Assembly (NCBI GenBank): GCA_029449235.1
Contig: JANATG010000003.1
Coordinates: forward strand, 372,001-436,000
Reading direction: 5' to 3'
Length of the DNA stretch: 64,000 bases
Origin: Linnemannia schmuckeri
Lineage: Eukaryota > Mortierellomycota > Mortierellomycetes > Mortierellales > Mortierellaceae
This document shows, in pieces, positions 35,735 to 47,600 of the stretch. Every line of letters starts with the position of its first letter. The stretch's first letter is position 1. Under the pieces are notes generated by a model, which saw only the letters and a list, made by a program, of their open reading frames with translations, made no database searches and was not told where the DNA came from. The position numbers and the translations under genes were made by a program.

Positions 35735-36044
35735 CTCTGGTTTCCAATATCTTCTCACTCACCCTGCGACAAAAGCGACAAAGGTTTCTCTTTGTTTCAA
35801 CCCACTGTCCCACCGCAACTTAGCCTCTTCTCACCATCTCACTCACTCTCACATCCTTCATCCTCTTGTAACTCACTTCACTTCACTACATTCACTCGTC
35901 TCTGCCTCTCTTCTTCTCATTTCCCTTTATCACCAAACTCAGGACCGACGCTGAAGAGAGCCCTTACCAATTTGAACCCAACTCACGTCTTACCGAGAAA
36001 CAACAATACCTGCTTCATACAACTCAGACAAAGTCAACAAAGTA
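34344..36044. other. Divergent region between Dus1 and the GT49-like gene
   Basis: No supported gene. A C/T-rich stretch at 34790-34870 and a longer C/T-rich leader at 35640-35960 with a perfect (CT)19 repeat precede the plus-strand gene. Confidence 0.5.
35695..35732 (+). repeat. (CT)19 microsatellite in leader of the GT49-like gene
   Basis: Perfect dinucleotide repeat about 310 bases before the ATG. A second, shorter CT run is in intron 3 of the same gene (about 37636-37656), where it forms part of the acceptor's pyrimidine tract. Confidence 0.9.
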
Positions 36045-38150
36045 ATGCGACCTCCAGTCCCAACAACGACGTCGCTCTCTCTACGCTATGCAGGGTTAGT
36101 CTACCTCGTAGGATCGGTTCTCTTCACGATACACTACTTTGTGGACCAGTACTGGAGTTCACAGCCTGTCCCTGTGGTCAAACCCAAGCTCATGACTGAG
36201 CCTGGTATGGGTACCTTTGACGTCGAAAATATCTTCTACTCCCAACAGGTCATGAAATGGCAGAGTAAGTCTTGTCTTTTGGAGGGAGGGGTATTATCAA
36301 TATGCTGTTATTGTGAAAAAGATAAAACAATGAAGTGAACAGAAATTGATTGACTTTGACGCCAAGGCTGGTGCAAATTGGTATCGAAAACATACCATCC
36401 TTCCATGCTAATGTAAACACATACATTATCATCTCTACTCGCCCATTCTCTACTTTCATTTCAACCCGTTCCACTTGCTAGCGCCGAGAGGGTTCCCAGA
36501 ACACGCGATCGAAGAAGACGCAGTGTTGAGCAAGATCTTTTCCAGCACCATGCAACCCTCAAAAGTCCTTCCTTACTACTTCAAGGCTATCCGCCAATTC
36601 AACCCAGAATCCGTCACTATCACCACCCTGATCACCTTTGACCGGTATCCGATTTTCTCCAAACTGGTAACCAACTACCAGGGCCCCATATCTGTCTCAA
36701 TTCATATTAACGATGACGAATTGAGGGATGAGAATCTATCGAAACTGCATGACATGTATAACTCGAATCCGTATATGCGCGAGTTTGTGGATGTCCATGT
36801 GATTGTTGATAAGTTTGATCGACAGTTCAATATGTGGCGCAATGTTGCCCGGTTCTTTGCTCGTTCTAATTACTTTATGATGCTCGATGGTAAGTTATCT
36901 TCTATCTGCGCGTGTCTAGTTTTTTTTTTTTTTTTTTTTTTTTTGATAATTTGGGTTTCATGCCATAACGATCACCGATCTACGGTTTCATACTAATCAA
37001 TCAGTCACCACAAATCTAAATCTACGCGCCATGCTACTTTCATTAGTCGACTTCCATATCTGCACAAACCTGCAACGCCATCTATCACTCGACGCCAAAG
37101 CGCGCGAAGTCATGCGAGCCGGAAACGCCGTCGTCCTACCCGCATTCGAATACGTTGAACAAGATGAAGGCGTCGACTCGACCACCTTCCCTAAAAACAA
37201 GGAATCCCTCCGCCAACTCTTTGATCAGAAACGTATCACGACCTTCCATGATTTCTTCCCTAAGGGTCATAACGCGACGGATTACGAGACTTGGTTTGCG
37301 ACAGATTCAGTGTACAAGGTCACGGCGTATCAGCATTCTTATGAGCCGTATGTAGTGTTGCATAAGGAGGGGACCCCTTGGTGCGATGAGCGGTTCATTG
37401 GTTATGGCGCTAACAAAGCTGTAAGTCTTTTTCCTCTTTTTTTCTTTTTTGTTATTTGACATTATTTGTTTATGTTTCGTGCCTTTATCAGTATTGTGCA
37501 CCAATTTGGTGCCATTGAGTACGCCAAATGTCTCTCTCTCTTCTCGCTACCATTTTCCGAATCGATATTTTCTTATCGATTTTGTTTTCTTTCCATTTCT
37601 TTCCATTATTACCTTTCTAACAATTAAAAACACTCCTCTCTCTCTCTCTCTCTCTCACCCACTTCTCCCTGCCTTCTCTCCCTCCTCCTTCCCATCCTTC
37701 CATCTTCAAACTCACCTCTCCCTTCTTCCCTCACCCGCTCAGGCCTGCCTATTCGAGATCTACATTTCAGGAATCGACTATTACGTCCTCCCCCAAGACT
37801 TTGTCATCCATCAATCCCACCCTTACAAGGAAGAGACCCGCAAACAGGAACGCAAATACAACCGCAAGTTATACCAAAACTTTCAAGAAGAAGCTTGTTT
37901 CCGGTACTCGAGGGAATTTATGAACGCCCATGTGTGGGATACGGACATATCTAGGAATTTGAAGGAGCAGTGCGGGAAGATTCGGGGGTATAGTCAGGTC
38001 ATGGAGATGTTTGCCGAGGATATGCGTTATGAGGAGGAGACGAGGAAGGGGTTGTTGTTGTTAGAGGAGCAGCAGGAACAGCTGGCGCGGGAGTATAAAG
38101 AGGCACAGTTGGAAAAGGAAGAAGGACATAACCTGCACACGGTTGTCTAA
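36045..38150 (+). CDS. Type II membrane glycosyltransferase, LARGE/GT49-like
   Basis: Four exons, 36045-36264, 36482-36889, 37047-37420 and 37743-38150 (phases 1, 1, 0), encode about 469 residues. A short basic N-terminus is followed by one membrane anchor (about 15-33, GLVYLVGSVLFTIHYFV), the layout of Golgi glycosyltransferases. The catalytic part has VTITTLITFDRYPIF, ISVSIHINDDEL, NMWRNVARFFARSNYFMMLDVDF with the metal-binding DxD at Asp209/Asp211, then VVLPAFEYVE, and a C-terminal ACLFEIYISGIDYYVLPQDF...HQSHPY block. This order matches GT49 enzymes (LARGE C-terminal domain, B4GAT1), which transfer glucuronic acid in animals; many fungi carry relatives of unknown substrate. The DxD motif is assembled across the second intron, which contains a T25 run (36920-36944). 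The tail is a Glu/Gln-rich coiled coil (about 430-465). The substrate here is unknown. Confidence 0.82.
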
Positions 38151-38433
38151 TTCTTCTGTTACTGTTTAGAGAAATTATCTTGTAGACACTTTTTTTTTGT
38201 ACATTTGCTCTTTTTAAATGACATTGTAGCTTCTGATCTTTGTTTGTGGCAAAAAGTCCGTTCTTGTCTTTTATTTTGTTCAAAGTGTAGGACGTACTGA
38301 GCTGATGATGATAAGGAAAAAAATGCAAGTATGAGGAGAAAAAGAAGAGAAACGTGAAGGAATAATACATTGGTAGTGAGTAATGGAAAAAAAAAAGAAA
38401 GACATCGATGAAGAAAAGAAGGATCCGAGTCGC

Positions 38434-41400
38434 TTAAAGATAAAGAGAGGAGGCAAAAATAATGTCGCGCTTGATGCAAACAATACCGGCCGCAAACTTG
38501 CTCTCGAGCTCCGTGTTTCCGATGCTCTTGGACGCAGTCGCCATCTGGCGCAACAACTCCTCCAGACGTCGGAACGCACGAATAATCGATCCCTCAAACG
38601 CATCAGTCATCTTGCAAATCTGTGAGAACCGTGCACCCTATTGAAAAAAATAATAATAGCAAGTTAGTAAAAGATTCGCATTAATGAAGCGACCAATCAT
38701 TCAGATAACAAAAAACCGACCGCGAATAACTTACGTTAGCCCAGGCAAAGACGACGTCCATGAGCTCGGAACGGAACTTGGCGACATACTCCTCCTCGTC
38801 AACGGCAAGCTTGCATTCCTGTGAGGTCTTGGCAATCTTACGAGCAGCTTCCTGCATCAAACGAAGTGGTGTGGCCAACTCCTCCCTCAACGCAGGCACA
38901 TTATCCGACTTTTCCTGGAAGACAAAACAACTCAACAGGGCCACTGTCTGTTCCACTGTCAAGTCGTTGAAGGCTCCGTTGAAGATCATCTCCGTCAACA
39001 ACAGCTCGTCTCCAGAAGTAATCTCACAGGCAACGCGACCCTTCATCTCAATAACATCTGAGCTCGAGGTGTACCCCAAACGACGGAGGACACGCTTGCG
39101 GCACTTGAGCTCATCTAACTGAGCAATCGCGTTTGCCTCAACAATGCGCTTCTTGATCGCCTTGATAGAGTTGGTCGTCTCGACCTTCTTCAGGTACTTC
39201 TCGTACAATGCCTCCAGCTCCTCCTTGGGTGTTGACTGAACCAAGGGAAGAGTCTTGAGAGCGTCCTCCAGAACTTTCACCTTGTTGATCGCCTTGATGA
39301 ATGATGCGTCCTTGATGTTCATGTTCTGGACAGGGTCCAACAGAGGAATACCATCGGGGAAACGGCGCTGAAGCTCCAGTAAGCTCTTGTGGATGGTGTG
39401 GCGGGCGTCGGGAGATCTCAAATCCTTGGACAGGAAAATACGGGGGGTGGCGATCGATTCGAGGCACGAGAGCAACACAGGGACGACCATCAACTCTCCC
39501 TTCTCACCAGGTGGGCATGCCTTGATACCAGGGGCGAGTCCGTCCAGTCCTGGCACAACCTGAGTCTTGGCTGCGCAGTACAACAACACATCGACAATGT
39601 AGATAGGGTCGAGATTGGCTGGTGGTGGTGCGCCGCGGACGATCGAAGGCATTTTCTTGTTGAATCCTGACACAATACCCCATCCGAAGTCCTGATCCTC
39701 ATAGCTGACCTTGACAACACGACCGGGCTGCATGTAAGGGAGGGCATAGGTTGGGTGGTTGACGACCTCGCGAATGTCCTTCCTGATGGTGACAGCCTGC
39801 TGGCGGATATCGTGGTACTTGGCAATGGCATCCTCGTCCTCAAACTCCATGGCGTCCTTGGCAGCCTCCAAAGTAGCAAGCTCCCGCTCCAGCTGAGGGA
39901 TGTTGGCGTTGTTCTGGAACTGATAGAAACAGCGCTCCAGCATGTACTCGGGGCTGATTCCCTCGACGCGGGTCAAGTTCAGAATCATGTTGTAGGACAA
40001 GTGGAAAGCCGAATTCAAGGCGTCCGCTGTTCCCTTGACCATTCCCTTGGCGACTGCGGGTTCCATCTTCTCGTCCAACATCATGATAACGATACCACGC
40101 TCATCCAGACCACGACGACCGGCTCGACCAGACATCTGAATATATTCTCCTCCCGACACCCAGCGCGTCTCCTTTCCGTCCCACTTGCGCACACTGGTGA
40201 AAACGACGGTCTTGGCGGGCATATTCAATCCAATGGAGAAGGTCTCGGTGGCGAAAAGAACCTTGACGAGACCTTCCTGGAAAAGAATCTCGATGACTTC
40301 CTTCAAAATGGGCAACAGTCCAGCGTGATGGATACCGATTCCGCGGCGAAGCAATGGGATAATATGTTCGATCTGGGGTAACGTGCGGTCGTCTTCTGAC
40401 AGAGAGCTGATGGCGTTGTTGAAAACCTGGTTGACCATGTCACTCTCCTTTTCGTCGTTGAAATCAAGCTTGCTCATCTGCATCGCCAGCGTCTCGCACT
40501 CTCTCTTACTGAAACTGAACACAATGACGGGGTGGTAGTTCTTGACCAAAATCATCTTGATAATCTTGTAAATATCCGTAGGACCGTCTAAAACAGCAAG
40601 GTATGATATTAGTTATTGTTGCTATAAGTCAACCGAAAGCACAAAAGCAGCTGAGCAGTTCAGTATACATACCCTTGGAGGCGCCCTTCTTGCCGCCCTT
40701 CTTGGCATCCTTCTTTCCACCACGTCCCCTCATATCATCGGCCTGAGGTCCATGTGCATCTGTCAAAGCGCCCAAAGCTTTCTGGAAGTTGTCCTCCCTA
40801 AACTGACCCTTCTCGTCGACGACCAAGTGAATACCCTCGCCACCCTGGGGGAACAAGTAATGCTGAAGTGGTGTTGGACGGAAGTCGGTGTAGACAACAT
40901 GACATGGCTGCTCCTTGTTCCTGCAGATCCACTCGGCAAACTCCATGGCGTTGGGGATGGTGGCGGACAAGAAGACATAGTGACATTTGGGTGGCAGTAA
41001 AATAATAGTTTCCTCCCAAACCACACCACGCTCTACATAAAATCAAAATTCAGATGCGCAGCATTAGTATCTATCATCCAGCAAGATAAGCAGACATGAG
41101 GACAACGCAAAAAACAACAACAGGGGGTGGAAGGTGCGTACCGGTATCTCTCATGTAATGGATCTCGTCAAAGACGACCCAGGCAACCTCACGCATGACC
41201 TCAGAACCACGATACAACATGGATCTCAAAATCTCTGTGGTCATAACCAAGCACGACGCCGAGGGATTGATGGTAACATCTCCTGTCATCAGACCAACAT
41301 CGCCGAATTCCTCGAGAAGCTCACGGTACTTTTGGTTACTCAGGGCCTTGATAGGACTGGTATAAATAACACGCTGCTTGTCGCGCAAGGCCGTTGCAAT

Positions 41401-42058
41401 CGCAAACTCGGCGACGACAGTCTTACCAGCAGAAGTATGGGCAGAAACCAGGACTGACTCTCCACGCTCGATCGAGTAGGTAGAGAGCTTCTGGAAAGGA
41501 TCCAATGTGAAGGGGTAGGATCTTGCTGGAGGGTTCTCTGGAATGTGTTGTGAAATAGGGGTGTAGTCCCAGTTAGGTGGAAGAGCGACTTGGTGGCGCA
41601 CCTAATTTTATGTTGGCAAACAATAGCGTTAGCATATGTACTATTGATGGTACTTGGCGACGTTGTAGAGAGCATCGTTGTACACTTAAGGCTGAACACG
41701 CATGAGTGTTATTTACCGAATGGGAGAGGACGACGTTGGCACCCTCGGCGGAGGGCATCAATCCAGCTGCGGAAGCCACCTCACGCTCCAGATCCTGCTC
41801 AAAGCTATCGGTGACGACAGGCAAAGGCTCGTTGGCCTTCTTTTCCTGGGGGGCATTAGTATCCTCTGCGTCCGTCAAGTCGGGGATCTCTGTGATAGTG
41901 CCTCCTCCTGTAGCCTGCTTCTTCTTGATGCCATTGCTCCCATCAGAGCTGTCCTTTCTCTTCTTGGGCAAGAGGGCGACGGGTTGTTGCTCGTAGGTCG
42001 AAAAGTCTTCGGTGTTAGACTCGTCAAAGACGTCGAATGCATCTTCCCCTGAAAACAT
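38434..42058 (-). CDS. MTR4: Mtr4-type exosome RNA helicase (Ski2-like)
   Basis: Five exons, 42058-41717, 41601-41142, 41032-40673, 40587-38735 and 38637-38434 (phases 0, 1, 1, 0), encode about 1072 residues, the length of yeast Mtr4. It unwinds RNA and feeds it to the nuclear exosome, alone or in TRAMP-like complexes. Visible motifs: Walker A AHTSAGKT (168-175), TSPIKALSNQKYREL, TGDVTINP, the DEIH box (259-262), ERGVVWEE, LSATIPNA, VFSFSKRECE, and QMSGRAGRRGLDERG. The KOW/arch region begins near VKVSYEDQDFGWGIV, which separates Mtr4/Ski2 from simpler helicases. The C-terminus (SIIRAFRRLEELLRQM, GNTELESKF, ASLYL end) is nearly diagnostic for Mtr4. The N-terminus is acidic then Lys-rich. No arch deletion is seen, so it is Mtr4 rather than a minimal helicase. 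It converges on the GT49-like gene, about 280 bp away. Confidence 0.95.
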
Positions 42059-44440
42059 GGCGAAATGTGTGTGAAGAGGGAAAACTTGTGGAGCGAAGAA
42101 AGGTATATATGGGATGCTGGAAAAAGAGGGAAAGGGGAAGATGCCGGTTCAAGTTTTTCTCAACGAGGGTGGACTGATGGGCAACAAGAATGCGGTGAGG
42201 GAGAGGAAGGTCGTCGTGAACAAGGTCCTTGGGCAAGCTAGCAGCTAAAACAAAAAAAAAGAAAAAAAGAAGTGGCGGCGAAAGTAAACAGGCTTCAAGT
42301 ATGAGCAGTCACGAAGGATCCCGGACGAAAATTGGGCTTGGCGCAATGAATACACTTGGTCAAAATACCAAGACATCATCTGCGCGTCGAAAATGGTAGA
42401 AACTCACGTAACTATCAACGCGCCTCCTTTTTGATATCTCAGTTGTGGTTCTAGGCTGCCTGAAATGCTAGAAAAACTCACACGCACACTCTCATAGCAT
42501 TTTTCGACGGCGATCGGCCTCTGATCGTCAGTACTTTTCACGGATTAATATCTTTCCGTAGACGACGACGCAAAATATAACAAGGATCGATACCTGATAC
42601 GCTCAATATCTCTATCCTCACATCGATGTGCTGCCCTCACACCATCCAAAGCTATTACCTTGGGCCTTGGGGGTGTAAAAGAAATGCAAAGTCGACCTTG
42701 ACCAATTATATAGAAAAACAAGGCAAAAAAAAATCAATCTGGTTTAGAAAAACAAGAAAAGTGTATTAGGGTCAATAGTGATAAGGTTACTCACCAAGGT
42801 TGTTCTTTGTGAACGTAAGCATTAGCGACTTTGATTTTCTTTGGTGTTCTGGTGTTTATTTACTCGTCCTTAATTGGTGTATACTAGCACCCAAACAGCA
42901 TAAACGCCCCTGGATCATAAACGAGGCAAAAAAATATAGAAATTGGTTGTCTGTGCTGCCTGCGTGAGCTGACGCTTTCAACGTACCTTCTGGCTTGATG
43001 TCGCCATATCATGTCCCCTCTTTTCATTCGTCCCTTCAAATCTCTGACTGGAAACAACTTCTCGCTTAAATTTATCCTCCTATCCCCAATTTTTTCCGAC
43101 GAGAAATGGCATTGACCCACTTCCTTTTTCTCCCTCTCCCCACCCTCCCTTCCAACCAGGAACGAAGCAAAATGGCGTGTGCGTATATGCCTTTCTTGTC
43201 TTGAACCAAAAAGAGGGAGAGAGAAAGAGGAGCCAATTGCATTTGTGCAGGAAAACGAGAGAGCGGACCAAACGCAATGAAAAACAAGCCAATGGGAACC
43301 GCATCCTTTCGTGTCCTCCTCCCCGTTGTCGACCCCTTGTTACTTTGTCCGATGACAACCATAGCATTGTTTTTTTATCTCTCTCTCCTTCCTGTCGTGA
43401 GTAAAGTAAAAACAATGACGGCGATCTCCTGAATGGTAGGAGATGTAGGTGCGGAGGAGGAGGTCACTCCTAGTTTTGTATGATCGGTTCTTTGTAAAAA
43501 TTGATTTATTTGTTGGCTAAAAAAGACAATAAAAAAAATTGATAATGCCAGGTAACGCGGGACAAAAAAAAAGGGGGGGGGGGTAAAGAAAGGAAAGAAA
43601 GTGTGTGTGTTGCATTCAACCTCATTTGTATGGATGTATAAAAAAAAGTGCGAAAACAAACAATGCTTACTGTGTTGGTCCTTTCCGAAGAAGCGGAATT
43701 TTTTTTTTGTGCAGTGCATGAAAAAAAAAAAAAAAAAGTGAACGTCCACCCTGACAGAAAAAAAAATGCATCAACACCGTTGGTTTTTTTCTGTCCTCGT
43801 TCAGCCCTACCTCTTTCTTTACACAATCAGGAGTATATCCCTCTTCAGAACAAATCCAAACTAATGGGTAGTGAAAGAAACGTCCAAGGGCTGTTCTCCC
43901 TCTCTATTATATTTTCTTTCCGACCCTCTATTTTACCAGCTAATTATTAGCTGGCACTGAAAAACAAGGACCCTGTCTGTTCTTGTTCTGTTCTGTTTTG
44001 TCGAAATTTCCCTATGGCGATTGACCGCACAAGAAAATATTTACGAAATTATTATTTGTTTACATTTCCATTTCACATTGCGCATACGCACCTTCAATTC
44101 ATCTCACACGCTTCTGTCTGTGTCTGTCTCTTGACTCTTTCTCTCTCTGTCTTATCATCAAAAATGAGAAGGTACCTCTGGACGGTAAAACTGTAATAAT
44201 GTCATACTTGACTCGTTTTTTTTCCAGCACCACATCACATCTTCCCTCGTGTTCTCCTTTCCCTTTTTTGAAATGACTCTGGTGTCTCTGATGATTGGCC
44301 CAGTGACGATATGAGCTGTCAGCATCTTTTTTTCTTCTTTTCTGTCCCTTCTCTCGTTTCTCTTTCTCTGTTCTCTGTTTCTGTGTGTATATGTGTGTCT
44401 GCTCACTCGTTTTCTCTCCCTCTCTCTCTGTGTGTGTATA

Positions 44441-44464
44441 TGTGTCTGTGTCTGTGTCTGTGTC
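44441..44464 (+). repeat. (TGTGTC)4 tandem repeat
   Basis: Four perfect hexamers inside a longer TG/TC-rich stretch (about 44380-44500). No gene context. Confidence 0.8.
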
Positions 44465-44626
44465 CCTCTGTGCTTGTCTGTGTTTGTCGCTCAGTGTATG
44501 GCGTGAGTGTTTGTCTCTTGTTCCCTGGGCTGGTGTCTGTTTGTGTCTCTATGTCCTCTCGGTGCATTTACTCTCTTTGGCTCTCTGACTCCCCGATGCA
44601 CCTCTTTCCACTAAAGAGTATCGATC

Positions 44627-44627
<1 letters not shown>

Positions 44628-44680
<53 letters not shown>
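44628..44680 (+). repeat. T53 homopolymer, longest in the window
   Basis: An unbroken T run in the gene-poor region. It is comparable with the T tracts found inside introns and leaders elsewhere in the window. Confidence 0.9.
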
Positions 44681-47600
44681 CCACTCTTACATGTCACATG
44701 ATCTCCTCACATCTTGCCTCCACTATCCGTCGAACGTCGTCGTCGTGGTCGCCGTCGCCGTCTTCTCATTCGTTACTTTTTTCCCGTCGTCGTCGTCGAG
44801 GTCGTCTTTTTCATTTGTTATTGTTTCTTTTTTCTCTTATTGTCGTTCATCCATCCATTTGCTCTTGGTTTTTGTCATGCAGCCTTCTCCTCCACCCCCT
44901 TCTCGTCGTCCTCGTTGCTGCCCTGCTGCTCTCTTCTCCTCTCCTCCCCTCTCTCTATCAATCTTGTTTTCATGAACACGAAAAACAAAGGTGTTGGCGT
45001 AAACTTTGTACAAATCTTACTTTTCCCTTGTACCCTTTATTTTCGCAATGTTGCAATGTTGTTTTTGTTTGTTAAAATCAGAAGAGCACCCTCATACACA
45101 CAGAGAAAAGCGGGGTAAAAAAAAACACATCACAACATGCATGGGCGTACTTTCAATGACAGGAGCAATGACAGGAGCAATAACAAATAACACAAAGCTG
45201 ATAGAAAGGATAATAAGCGATAAAAAGGACAAAATGGGCAGAAAAGTCAAATGGACGAAAAAAAATAAGAATAAAGCGCCGAATGTCAAATGGCTTAAAT
45301 CAGGGCTGTACTCTGTCTAGTTATATGTATCACAGTTGGTACCTTACCTTACTTGCTTTTCCTTCTAGCATCGCCATGCAAGGGGTTGTTTGCTTTGTTT
45401 CTGCATGGTCATAGTCGAGTAGGTTTGGGCTATTTATCTCAATCTTTTTTTTTTCTATTTTTCGCAGATTGGACACAGACGGGAGCAATAATTCTCCTCA
45501 TCATTTTTTTTCTATACATCGACATTGCCCTTTTGGACCATGTCATTCATTTCATTCACGTCTGTACGTTGTCGCATGACAGGACAGTGAACGATTTGTG
45601 TAATAATTAAGTGGGTTAATACTTTGCGCAAAATATCGCAGAATTTCTCCACGGAGAGGTGGTAACTGATTGAGGGAGCTGAATGGCGACAAAAAAAAGG
45701 GCGTAGTGTCTAGGGAAAAACGGCGTGCAGGAAGACGCGAATAGGGGCAGCTGTACCTGGGTAGATGTAAGTATAAAGTTTCTTTTCTTTTTTGTTCATG
45801 TAGTAGAAAGTTTGAAAGGGTCCTGGTTCGAAGGTAGGTTAGGTACCTGGCCAGGATTATGTATCAGGTTCCATTCCTCCACGTCTCAGATCAAACCTTT
45901 TTGCTTTTCTAGGTCCACATATTTTATTTTATTTTTACTTCCGGCTTACCTACTACACCTTACCTCCGCCGCAGCCTTTTCATCGTCAACAACTCAACTG
46001 GCCGACGCCGTGCTCTCCATGACGAGCAAAACAGCTCCAGGTTTCATTATAGTCGCGTTTTGTTTCTTTTCTATTTTTTTCACTTTACGAAATTATTCAA
46101 CCCCTTGAACATGTTGTTTAAATCAAATCCGTTGAATAACGAAATCCTTTCATAAAAAATGCAAACACCAATGAGGACCATCTACCACAGAATCGATATC
46201 TACGAGAGAACGAAAAAAACCCGACTTTTTTTTTTTGTTTTTTTAGCGCCCAACGGTTCATGCATGCAAGGTCTTTTTGTTGCGTGGACATGGACAGGGA
46301 CATCAAAGCGAAAATAAAAGAAAAAGGATAGGGAGTGGGACATGGTATGGATAGGATAGATGGCATTGCACTCTCTCACCATGTTTTTTTTTCTTTGGTT
46401 CTGCAGGAATAAACACAATGCCAACTTGATGCAAAGCGTGTTTGTAGTGCGAGAGCAGAAATGCGCATCATGGACTCCCCCTCCCCCAATTGAGCCATCA
46501 TCCCAGTTCTTTAATTGAATGTCCTCCTCTCCTTCCCCTGTCACTTTGTGTTCAAAATCCCTTTCCCTGTTCTTTCTTCCCTGCCTTCTTTCGAGCATTG
46601 TGTCTCATACTTAGAGGGACGAAGAGGAGGAGAAGAAACGGAAGGAGGAAGGTGGGATGCAATTATGACAAGATGGTGTATGCGTCGGAGAGCCATTATT
46701 ATTTGTGGACAAAACAACAAAACAAAAAGGCAAGGCAATGCGAGAGCAAACAAAAACGAGGCAAGCGAGCGAGGTCAAAGAAAAAAAAGAGAGGTAATGC
46801 TAATGCTTGCATTTCACATAAAATAACAAATGCAAAACAACAAACAGGCAGAACGAAACCATGATCCAAAGGTGCTCTTGCAAAAAATATGCACGGTCAA
46901 GGTTCGTCCATCCATGGCGCCCAATCTGCAAACCACAAAAAATCAAAAACAAAACCAAAACAAACCAAAGACGTAGAGGTCGTTTAGAACTCCACAAATC
47001 TGAAGAGAAAAATGCCTAAGGCAAAAATAATACACTTGCAAGGTTTGTCAAAAAAAAAAAAAAAAAAAAAAAAGGACAAACGGGTAAAGGGCAAAAAAGC
47101 AGGGCTCGTTAATGCAAGCGCAAAAAAAGGGCGAACCCTGTGCACGTTGAGAGGCGGTTAGGGGTGGAAAGGAGATCATGGCCCCTGTTCTTTTCGTCGT
47201 CGTCCCTATGAGCAAACGCCGAGCGAGAGGGAAAGAGATAGAGGGAGGGAGTGGTTAAAGAAACTTTACCCTGCTTTTGCTCTCTCGGTTCATAGCTCAG
47301 TCAATGGACCAGGCATTTTTAGTCAAAAGGTAATCAGTTCAGGTGTTGAAAAGGAAGAATAGGGTTGTGCATGTTTGAATGACCATGAAATGCCGAGAAG
47401 CTGAATCTAGTGTGAGGAATAGGGATGAGGCTGTTCACAAAAATGTATTTTTGGTGCAATTTTCAGTTAGAGTTCCCTCACCTCCTCATCACGAAATGGA
47501 ATTAACATCTCTTTTCCAGTCTCCCATGGCGAATGAATGTCAGACATCGCCGTTCGTTGGCTTTGTGTAGTAATTTTTTTTTGTCGGTGTCCGTGTTGGA

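Noticed and set aside
44311..45075. 254-codon open frame in the gene-poor region
   Set aside because: It is made of Ser/Leu/Cys/Phe runs from C/T-rich and TGTG repeats and includes a poly-Phe from the T53 run; not a believable protein.
45800..45880. GGTTCGAA resembling a tRNA B box
   Set aside because: No T-arm stem of five pairs and no acceptor or anticodon arm upstream.
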